Source: SIG469 sp964384255
Lineage (GTDB): Bacteria; Bacillota; Clostridia; Oscillospirales; Oscillospiraceae
NCBI GenBank assembly: GCA_964384255.1
Contig: CAYLKH010000069.1
Coordinates: 1-10,385 of the forward strand
Reading direction: 5' to 3'
Length of the DNA: 10,385 bases
Both the position numbers and the translations under genes were made by a program. Shown piece after piece: positions 1 through 5,384 of the stretch (positions within the stretch are counted from its first letter, which is position 1; every line of letters starts with the position of its first letter). Under the pieces are notes generated by a model. The model made no database searches, had not been told where the DNA came from, and saw only the letters and a program-made list of their open reading frames with translations.

Positions 1-206
1 TTTCCCACACTTTCGCGCCTTTGGCGCGAATGAAAATCGCGGAGCGATTTTCCGGGACGCCGAGGACGTCGTCCCCTACGGCGCTCTACCCAAGTTTTCG
101 CAAAACCTTGCGGGCCGCGCCCCTAATCCCTAAATCCTAAATCCTAACCCCTACTATGAGATTGCCACGTCGCTTCGCTCCTCGCAATGACAAGCGGGGT
201 GCACCC
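1..206. repeat. Mosaic intergenic repeat block A (downstream of remB)
   Basis: Noncoding block made of the same modules found elsewhere in the window. From left to right: a hairpin with TTCGCGCC/GGCGCGAA arms (12-30), a hairpin with GAAAATCGC/GCGATTTTC arms (32-52), a GGGACG/CGTCCC hairpin (54-75), a linker containing CTACCCAAG, a CCCTAAATCC-type telomere-like module (121-153), and a GATTGCC...GCAATGACA module (158-192). Read on the minus strand, 192-1 aligns with 7331-7524 at close to 90 percent by eye. The block touches the stop codon of remB. gyrB, the usual neighbour after remB, does not start here. No gene seen. Confidence 0.85.
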
Positions 207-461
207 CTAATCCTTAACAGTGCTTCTCTTTATCAGCGTTTGGGTGCTGAGCTGGCACAGATGGACCGTTGTTTCGCCGTTTTCGCAGGTTATTATAAAG
301 GATTTTGGAAGGTCGGCTATTTCGCTGCGTATTCGCCCTTCGTTTTGCGCCTTTGTCAAAAACTCTCTTGTCCGTTTCGACTGAGAGGTATTGTCCAGAT
401 CAAAGTATCCTATCAAGCTGCCGGACCGGATGACCTCGTTATTACCAATATGGATAAACAT
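207..461 (-). CDS. remB: RemB/DUF370 family small protein
   Basis: An 84-residue protein beginning MFIHIGNNEVI, recognisable as the DUF370/RemB (YaaB) family. B. subtilis RemB is about the same size, lies at the same place after recF, and affects expression of extracellular matrix genes. RemA, its paralogue, is a DNA-binding regulator, so a regulatory role here is plausible but inferred. The start is set by GGAG five bases before the ATG (minus strand, near 466-470). The gene begins 15 bp after the recF stop, so the two are probably cotranscribed. The core ends near STQTLIKRS. The last residues and the TAG stop lie in a GTTAAGGATTAGGGG stretch that resembles the repeat module found throughout the window, so the C-terminal tail may be repeat-derived. 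The usual next gene, gyrB, is not present. Confidence 0.87.
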   Translation of the reverse strand: MFIHIGNNEVIRSGSLIGYFDLDNTSQSKRTREFLTKAQNEGRIRSEIADLPKSFIITCENGETTVHLCQLSTQTLIKRSTVKD

Positions 462-476
462 TTTATCTCCTTCTGC

Positions 477-1586
477 TTAAGCGCTCGAAAGTCCGCCGCC
501 GTGAATGTGGATAATGTTGCCGGTTGAAAATATGTTTTCCTCTTCGCAGCAGGTCAGTATTACCTGCCCGGTAAGGATTTTTGAAAGAATAAATTTCTGC
601 CGTCCTCCATCCAGCTCGGAAAGAACGTCGTCCAGCAGCAAAACCGGATATTCTCCAATATCCTGCTTCAAAAGCTCCCGTTCTGCCAGCTTGAACGAAA
701 CCACTGCCGAGCGGTTTTGACCCTGGGAACCGAAAGTTTTGATAGGCATACCGTTGATAAACAGTTCAAAATCGTCTTTATGCGGGCCGGACAGACAGCA
801 CCGGGAGCTAAGCTCAGCGACGTAATGGCTCTTTTGATGCTGACGCATTTTTATATAGACCTCTTCCCGGTCGGCATTTATGTTGTCAAGATTTGACAGG
901 CTGGAATAATTTATGGTCAGGTCCTCTCTTTTGCCGGACATTTCGCTGTGGATATCCGAAACCACAGGCTGAATTTTGTTAAGATATCTTGCCCGGGAAA
1001 CGATTATAAGAGAGCCTTCCTTAGCCATGGCCATATTGTAATCCTCAAGATTTTCCAGCAGGTCGGGCTTTTCGTCCATGTCCTTAAGGATTTTGTTTTT
1101 TCGTTTAAGCAGCTGCTCATATTTTTCCACCGCAGCGGCATATGCGGGGCTGAGCTGGCTGATAGCATCGTCGAGAAACTTTCTTCTGTCAGATCCCGGG
1201 CCTTTAAACAGGCCGATATCATCGGGAGTGAAAAGGACGGTACACAGAGTCCCAGGCAGCTGCCCACGATTTTTGAGCTTAACGCCGTTGACAATAAGCT
1301 GCTTTCTGCCGATGCTTTTGTCAAAAAGCCGGGCCTCGACAGTCATATTCCGGTCCCGGGAGATGATCGAACCGGTTATATATGCGGCTACGCTGCCGGT
1401 TTTTATAAGGGGGTTGTCACGATAAGTCCTGAAGGACTTTCCCTGTGACAGATAAGAAACTGCTTCAAGAAGGTTGGTTTTACCCTGAGCGTTCTGGCCC
1501 ATAATTACGTTAAGTCCCGGGGTAAAATCGATCATCTCCCTGTTGTAGTTTCTAAAATTTTCAAGCGTTATGCTTTTAATATGCAT
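477..1586 (-). CDS. recF: DNA replication and repair protein RecF
   Basis: A 369-residue SMC/ABC-like ATPase that, with RecO and RecR, loads RecA at single-strand gaps and helps stalled forks restart. The N-terminus MHIKSITLENFRNY is typical. Walker A is GQNAQGKT at residues 30-37. The ABC signature region runs from SGPHKDD (about 266) to SQGQ (about 287-290), and Walker B is LLLDD at about 316-320, followed by VLSELD. The length matches the family (about 360-370). The ATG lies only 8 bp after the yaaA stop. The best ribosome binding site is a weak GGTAGG about 12 bases upstream, inside the end of yaaA, which suggests translational coupling. It sits between yaaA and remB, as in many Bacillota. 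No truncation or missing motif seen. Confidence 0.96.
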   Translation of the reverse strand: MHIKSITLENFRNYNREMIDFTPGLNVIMGQNAQGKTNLLEAVSYLSQGKSFRTYRDNPLIKTGSVAAYITGSIISRDRNMTVEARLFDKSIGRKQLIVNGVKLKNRGQLPGTLCTVLFTPDDIGLFKGPGSDRRKFLDDAISQLSPAYAAAVEKYEQLLKRKNKILKDMDEKPDLLENLEDYNMAMAKEGSLIIVSRARYLNKIQPVVSDIHSEMSGKREDLTINYSSLSNLDNINADREEVYIKMRQHQKSHYVAELSSRCCLSGPHKDDFELFINGMPIKTFGSQGQNRSAVVSFKLAERELLKQDIGEYPVLLLDDVLSELDGGRQKFILSKILTGQVILTCCEEENIFSTGNIIHIHGGGLSSA

Positions 1587-1594
1587 AATTAAAT

Positions 1595-1837
1595 TCAGCC
1601 TACCATAAGAGTCGTCCCGGCAAAGGATACTACATCGCCATTGACCAGCTTTTTGCCCCGCATCAGGCAGGTTTCGCCATTGACCTTCACCATGCCCTCC
1701 TGGACAACAGCCTTTGCTTCGCCCCCGGATTCGACCAGGTTTGCAAATTTCAAAAATGAATCCAGCTTAATAAAGTCGGTGGTTATTTCGATAGTGGTTA
1801 TGTTTTTAGGCCGGGCTGTTATTGTTACTTTTTTCAT
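1595..1837 (-). CDS. yaaA: S4-domain RNA-binding protein YaaA
   Basis: An 80-residue protein of the small S4-like family encoded between dnaN and recF in Bacillota. The S4 RNA-binding core is visible from about residue 23 (IKLDSFLKFANLVESGGEAK) through VQEGMVKVNGE to VNGDVV. The family is thought to act on ribosomal RNA or ribosome assembly; the exact role is not shown by the sequence. The start is well supported: GGAGG lies six bases before the ATG on the minus strand (about 1844-1848). recF follows after 8 bp, so the two form one transcription unit. In the usual order yaaA follows dnaN closely, but here 475 bp of repeat modules separate them. yaaA may therefore need its own promoter; I see no convincing one. 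Confidence 0.92.
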   Translation of the reverse strand: MKKVTITARPKNITTIEITTDFIKLDSFLKFANLVESGGEAKAVVQEGMVKVNGETCLMRGKKLVNGDVVSFAGTTLMVG

Positions 1838-1857
1838 TTGTTACCTCCGGTAGGGAA

Positions 1858-2310
1858 TGGGTGTTGGGGTTATAATTCAGGGGTTATAGATGCGGTCCGC
1901 CTGTCATTGCGAGGCGGGGAGCGACGTGGCAATGAATAGCAGGGGTCATGATTTAGAATTTAGGGATTAGGGGCGCGGCCCGCAGGTTTTTGCGACAACT
2001 TGGGTAGTGCGCCCTGGCTCCCTTGCCAAAGGGAGCTGTCAGCCGCAGCTGACTGAGGGATTATTTATTTGCACCCACTTGGTTGCGTATTCCTGAATCC
2101 CCCCTGAAATCCCGGCTACGCCGTGGGATTTCTTTCCCCCCTTTTTGGCAAGGGGGGCTTTCGCTCTACGCGACTACTCAATCACGCAACGGGTGAGATT
2201 GCCACGTCGGTCTTCGGCCTCCTCGCAATGACAAAGGGGATACTGCGCTCCTCGCAATGACAGGCGGGGTGCGTCACTGATCTCTAACCCCTAATCCATA
2301 ACCCATAACA
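1858..2310. repeat. Mosaic intergenic repeat block B (between dnaN and yaaA)
   Basis: A noncoding stretch of about 450 bp composed almost wholly of repeat modules. In order: a GTCATTGC...GCAATGA module (1902-1935), a telomere-like TTTAGGG module (1940-1973), a GGCGCGGCC/ACTTGGGTAG linker (1971-2013), a GGCTCCCTTGCC double hairpin (2016-2062), a GAAATCCC/GGGATTTC hairpin (2106-2132), a CCCCCCTT/AAGGGGGG hairpin (2136-2157), a TCAATCACGCAACG word, a GATTGCC...GCAATGACA module (2195-2233), a half copy of it (2243-2263), and a degraded CCCTAATCC module that ends two bases from the dnaN stop. No open reading frame of interest. It interrupts the ancestral dnaN-yaaA linkage. Confidence 0.85.
2016..2062 (+). 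repeat. 47-bp double-hairpin module, copy 1
   Basis: The first hairpin has GCTCCCTT/AAGGGAGC arms with a GCCA loop. The second has GTCAGC/GCTGAC arms with a CGCA loop. It is identical, base for base, to the reverse complement of 7808-7854. Neither hairpin is followed by a T-run, so it does not look like a simple terminator. Confidence 0.85.
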
Positions 2311-2312
2311 AA

Positions 2313-3419
2313 CTAATTCGATAATCTTATGGGCATTACAAGGAACAGGAAGCTGTTGTCATCCACTTCTGCGGGTTTAATAACGATGGGGCTGCCGGGA
2401 TCCTTCATTTCCAGCAGCAGCTCGCTGCAATGAGCGGTTTTCAGCGCTTCCAGCATATATCGGCTGTTGAAGCCGATGGTCATATCGCCGCCGTCGCCGG
2501 AGATAAAAACTTCGTCCTTCGAGCTGCCCAGCGCGGTAGCAGCCACCATAGTCGCCCGATTATGACCAAAGGTGCAGCGGATGGGGCTGCGATATTTTTC
2601 TGAAATGACCAGAGCGGCCCGTTCAACGCAGGAAGAGAATCCCGATCTGTCGATAACTATCTTTATGGTCGGGTCCTTGGGAATCACCCGGTCATAGTCC
2701 AGAAACTGGCCTTCCAGCCGACGGGTTATGAGAGAATTATCCCCCATTTCAAAACGGATAAGACTTCTGCCCAGGGTGACCTTAACATCATCATCGCTGT
2801 CGATCATGATTTTTGCCGCTTCTTTAAGGGAGCCGCCGGGAGCTACAAAATCGAAGCTGCCGGAGGATATAACTTCTTCGTTGCGAACAGCCAGCCGGAA
2901 GCTGTCAACAGCGGCGACAGTCAGATGGCCCTGGGAAACTGAAAACTTGCAGCCGGTATGGACCGGACGGGTTTCGCTGTCAGATACTGCGAAAACGGTT
3001 TGAGTAATGACCGATGACAGAACATTCTGCTTCATGGTAAAGCTGTCGTTACCGTCGATATCAGGGAGGTCGGGATATTCGTCGGCAGAAAGGCCGAGTA
3101 TTTTAAAGTCGCTTATGCCTCCGGTGATATTGACCAGCAGTGATTCGTCGCAGGATATGGTCACGCTGTCGTCAGGCAGCTTGCGGATAATATCACCAAA
3201 AAGCTTTGCGCTCAAAACTATCTGGCCAGATTCGGAAACCTCGGCATAAATATGCGAGGTTATGCCCAGCTCAAGGTTATAGCCTGTCAGGTCAAGGCCG
3301 TCTTCGCCGGCAGAAAGCAATATTCCTTCAAGGGCGGGAATACCGTTTTTGATAGCTACAGCTCCTGATACATTTGTTACGGCGCTCAGCAGAGATTGCT
3401 TTTCGCATGAAAACTTCAT
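2313..3419 (-). CDS. dnaN: DNA polymerase III beta subunit (sliding clamp)
   Basis: A 368-residue protein that forms the ring-shaped homodimeric clamp holding DNA polymerase III, and other clamp-binding enzymes, on DNA. Recognised by the N-terminus MKFSCEKQSLLSAV, the internal GYNLELGI and FDFVAPGGSLKEA segments (typical of the three repeated clamp folds), and the C-terminal FLVMPIRL, matching the family's conserved MPMR-type end near the hydrophobic cleft. Length is normal. The start is set by AGGAGG six bases upstream (minus strand, about 3426-3431). It follows dnaA on the same strand, but with about 394 bp between them that holds the origin. The TAG stop lies two bases before a degraded copy of the telomere-like repeat module. 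No hairpin that is clearly its own terminator is visible. Confidence 0.97.
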   Translation of the reverse strand: MKFSCEKQSLLSAVTNVSGAVAIKNGIPALEGILLSAGEDGLDLTGYNLELGITSHIYAEVSESGQIVLSAKLFGDIIRKLPDDSVTISCDESLLVNITGGISDFKILGLSADEYPDLPDIDGNDSFTMKQNVLSSVITQTVFAVSDSETRPVHTGCKFSVSQGHLTVAAVDSFRLAVRNEEVISSGSFDFVAPGGSLKEAAKIMIDSDDDVKVTLGRSLIRFEMGDNSLITRRLEGQFLDYDRVIPKDPTIKIVIDRSGFSSCVERAALVISEKYRSPIRCTFGHNRATMVAATALGSSKDEVFISGDGGDMTIGFNSRYMLEALKTAHCSELLLEMKDPGSPIVIKPAEVDDNSFLFLVMPIRLSN

Positions 3420-3530
3420 TTTGGACCTCCTGTAGGTTTAGGATGCAGGTCATATGGCTCAACGGGTGAAAGGGGAATAATAAATATGATCGTTGACCCA
3501 TATATAAGATAAATAAATAATAAGTGTATT

Positions 3531-3548
3531 TAGTAGTAATAGTAGTAG
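3531..3548 (+). promoter_or_regulatory. DnaA-trio array (single-strand DnaA loading element)
   Basis: The plus strand reads TAGTAGTAATAGTAGTAG: six uninterrupted triplets of the type TAG/TAA, which is the 3'-(G/A)AT-5' motif described for bacterial origins. The array lies between the box cluster on its right and the AT-rich stretch on its left, as expected for DnaA spreading from boxes into the melting region. Confidence 0.85.
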
Positions 3549-3671
3549 CGGCGGTGGATTGTGGAAAAGTGTGTCAAACCCCCGATAAACAAAGGGTTTT
3601 GGGCTGTGGGAAAACGGTGGAGAAAAAATGGGGTTTTCCTCAGGAAATAAGTGGAAAAGAAAATATTGGCC

Positions 3672-3689
3672 TTTTCCACCGGTGGAAAA
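3672..3689. promoter_or_regulatory. Palindromic pair of DnaA-like boxes
   Basis: TTTTCCACCGGTGGAAAA is a perfect 18-bp palindrome made of two abutting inverted nonamers, each differing from TTATCCACA at positions 3 and 9. It may bind two DnaA protomers facing each other. An alternative is an RNA hairpin in the dnaA-dnaN transcript, but there is no loop and no T-run. Confidence 0.6.
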
Positions 3690-3813
3690 CAGGTTTTCAA
3701 CAGTTAAATGGTGGATTAAGGGAGCGTATGTCAGGTGCGGGAGAATCGCGATTTTGCGCTATACTCTGCGGACCGTAACCAATATACTGATAATGGATAG
3801 TGAACCCTGATAT

Positions 3814-5124
3814 CTAATTTTCCAGTCGGTAATTGATGCTTGCGGTTATGTCCCTAACGGCGTCGGACAGTTCGCCGGGAGTTTTGATGGAATCTTCGAT
3901 ACGGCGGACAGCGTTGATAACGGTGGTGTGGTCCTTGCCGCCGAACTCTTTGCCTATAGCGTCGTAGCTCATGTTGGTCATATACCGCATAAGGTACATG
4001 GCGATATGCCTTGGATTCTTTTTGTCGCTGGAACGGCCCGAGCCTTTGATAGCCTTTTCGTCGATATTGAAGAATTTGCAGGTTTCGGAAATTATCAGGC
4101 TGGCGGTGGGCAGGCGCTCTTCGCTGTCTTTGTACAGGTCGCGAATGGTGATGGAAATAGATGCCTCGTCAGGCATTTCCCCTGCAAGCCTGCTCTGGGC
4201 GGCGATTTTGTTAACAGCGCCTTCCAGCTGGCGGATATTGTTGGTTATTGTTTCGGCCAGATAGTCTATCATGGAGTCGGTCAGGCTCAGGCCGGAATCC
4301 ATGGCCTTGCTTTTGATTATGGCCATACGGGTTTCGTGGTCCGGCCGGGTGATCTCGGTCAGCAGACCCCATTCGCAGCGGGTGCGGAGACGGTCAGTAA
4401 GGGTGGGCATTTCCTTCGGCGGACGGTCAGAGGTGATGACGATCTGCTTGCCGTAGCTGGCAAGAGTATCGAAGGTGTGGAAAAATTCGGTCTGGACGTT
4501 GTCCATACGTGCGATGAATTGAATGTCGTCTACCAGAAAAAGGTCACAGCTGCGATATTTTGCCCTGAATTCGGCAGTGGTTTTGTTGCGGATGGATTCG
4601 ACATGTTCGTTGATAAAATCGTCGCCCTTGACATAGAGGATGGTGAAATCGGGATGGTCCCTGCGGACCTGATTGGCTATGGCGAACAGAAGGTGGGTCT
4701 TGCCAAGGCCGGATTCGCCATAAATGAAAAGGGGGTTGTATTCGGCGCCGGGCTGATCGGCGACGCTCTGGGCTGCGGCGTGGGCATATTTGTTGGAGCG
4801 GCCGACAATAAAGCTGTCGAAGGTGTATCCGGAGTTCATGTCGATTATGTCGGCCTTTCGGGGAAGCTCGACAGTGGGAATATGGTCAACAACGACAACG
4901 TTCATTTTTGCGGAAAAAATTTCGTACAGTGCGTTGCAGAGGGCGGTTTTGTAGCGGGTATCTATAATAAGGCGCTTATACTCGGTGGGGGAATATATGG
5001 TCAGGGTAGTTTCGGTCAGGGATACGGGTTCAGTATCGTCAAACCAGGTGTTGATGGTGGTGACGGTCATGTCGCGCTCGATTATTTTCATGACCATCTG
5101 CCAGACCTGATAGGCTGTGTTCAT
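3814..5124 (-). CDS. dnaA: Chromosomal replication initiator protein DnaA
   Basis: A 436-residue AAA+ initiator that binds oriC boxes, oligomerises with ATP and melts the origin. Domain I (about 1-75) starts MNTAYQVWQMVMKIIE, the linker is short, Walker A is GESGLGKT at 136-143, Walker B LFLVDD at 195-200 and sensor 1 VITSD at 229-233. Domain IV ends with GGKDHTTV at 395-402. By hand alignment Arg364 matches the base-reading E. coli Arg399, and D398-H399-T400 are kept; the usual GGRDH and PRQ are GGKDH and PRH here. I chose this start over the ATG at 5175 because AGAGGGG lies just upstream (about 5129-5135) and because domain I then begins as in other DnaA proteins. It precedes dnaN across the origin. 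Length is slightly short but complete. Confidence 0.97.
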   Translation of the reverse strand: MNTAYQVWQMVMKIIERDMTVTTINTWFDDTEPVSLTETTLTIYSPTEYKRLIIDTRYKTALCNALYEIFSAKMNVVVVDHIPTVELPRKADIIDMNSGYTFDSFIVGRSNKYAHAAAQSVADQPGAEYNPLFIYGESGLGKTHLLFAIANQVRRDHPDFTILYVKGDDFINEHVESIRNKTTAEFRAKYRSCDLFLVDDIQFIARMDNVQTEFFHTFDTLASYGKQIVITSDRPPKEMPTLTDRLRTRCEWGLLTEITRPDHETRMAIIKSKAMDSGLSLTDSMIDYLAETITNNIRQLEGAVNKIAAQSRLAGEMPDEASISITIRDLYKDSEERLPTASLIISETCKFFNIDEKAIKGSGRSSDKKNPRHIAMYLMRYMTNMSYDAIGKEFGGKDHTTVINAVRRIEDSIKTPGELSDAVRDITASINYRLEN

Positions 5125-5170
5125 TTTGACCCCTCTTTCTTTAATAATATCCAATACTTTATCACATTTT

Positions 5171-5199
5171 ATCATACCACAAATCAGGCTCTAAAGCAA
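5171..5199 (-). promoter_or_regulatory. Candidate proximal dnaA promoter
   Basis: On the minus strand, TTGCTT (5199-5194) and TATGAT (5176-5171) are 17 bp apart. The -10 is good (5 of 6) and the -35 is poor (3 of 6). Transcription would start about 40 bases before the dnaA ATG. Confidence 0.4.
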
Positions 5200-5286
5200 G
5201 GAATTCTTTAATAATATAGTAGGGAAGAAGAATTTATTATCCCCCATGGATTGATTACTCCCTCACGGGGCCACGGTTTTCAGACC

Positions 5287-5315
5287 TTGACCGCAATGTT
5301 ATGTTTTGGTAAAAT
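5287..5315 (+). promoter_or_regulatory. Probable mnmG promoter
   Basis: TTGACC (5287-5292), a 17-bp spacer and TAAAAT (5310-5315), with a TGG extended -10 at 5307-5309. This is close to the housekeeping sigma consensus and would give a leader of about 60 bases before mnmG. Its -10 overlaps the -10 proposed for dnaA on the opposite strand. Confidence 0.65.
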
Positions 5316-5343
5316 TATAGTTCAAATAAAAAATTAAGGTCAC
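5314..5343 (-). promoter_or_regulatory. Candidate distal dnaA promoter
   Basis: On the minus strand a perfect TATAAT (5319-5314) lies 18 bp from GTGACC (5343-5338, 4 of 6 against TTGACA). The leader to dnaA would be about 180 bases. It overlaps the mnmG -10, so both promoters probably cannot be occupied at once. Confidence 0.5.
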
Positions 5344-5359
5344 CGCCGATTTGGGCGGT
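5342..5359 (+). other. Short hairpin in the mnmG leader
   Basis: ACCGCC and GGCGGT pair around a six-base GATTTG loop. It lies downstream of the mnmG promoter and just before the ribosome binding region. It might affect translation or mRNA stability; no known riboswitch class is recognised. Confidence 0.35.
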
Positions 5360-5384
5360 AGTCACATGAGGAAGTGTCATTTCC

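Larger units (their letters stand above)
3475..3720. other. Probable replication origin (oriC)
   Basis: The dnaA-dnaN spacer is the standard oriC site in Bacillota. From left to right it shows an AT-rich stretch (about 3475-3530, likely unwinding element), six DnaA-trio triplets (3531-3548), a short GC-rich step (3549-3554), then a row of DnaA-box-like nonamers: 3560-3568 (TGTGGAAAA, 8 of 9 against TGTGGATAA), 3605-3613, 3616-3624, 3650-3658, 3672-3680, 3681-3689, 3694-3702 and 3710-3718 (each 7 of 9). Box-then-trio-then-AT order and polarity match the B. subtilis unwinding region beside dnaN. The dnaA upstream region (5176-5384) has only one weak match (TTATCCCCC, 5237-5245), so the origin appears to be one cluster rather than two. 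The remaining spacer (3721-3813) shows nothing beyond a short AATCGCGATT palindrome. Confidence 0.88.

Noticed and set aside
121..153. Telomere-like TTTAGGG-type tracts as true telomeric or CRISPR-like repeats
   Set aside because: Each tract has only a few imperfect units, lies inside a composite intergenic module and has no spacers. It is neither a telomere nor a CRISPR array.
156..527. A 123-codon plus-strand open frame across block A and remB
   Set aside because: It begins inside a repeat module and runs antisense to remB; no family similarity or start signal.
1838..1925. A dedicated yaaA promoter within the repeat
   Set aside because: TATAAC-like words exist on the minus strand, but the nearest TTGACA-like word (ATGACA) is only 13 bases from one of them and far from the other. 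Spacing does not fit.
2136..2157. CCCCCCTT/AAGGGGGG hairpin as the terminator of dnaN
   Set aside because: On the dnaN (minus) strand it is not followed by a T-run. It sits about 155 bases past the stop, within the mosaic repeat, so a terminator role is not supported.
3928..5211. A 427-codon plus-strand open frame opposite dnaA
   Set aside because: It lies antisense to a certain dnaA. Its translation is rich in Gly/Val/Phe with no recognisable domain, and it has no convincing ribosome binding site. It is a codon-bias shadow.
5176..5286. A second DnaA box cluster upstream of dnaA
   Set aside because: Only one 7-of-9 word (TTATCCCCC at 5237-5245) was found, which is expected by chance in this AT-rich stretch.
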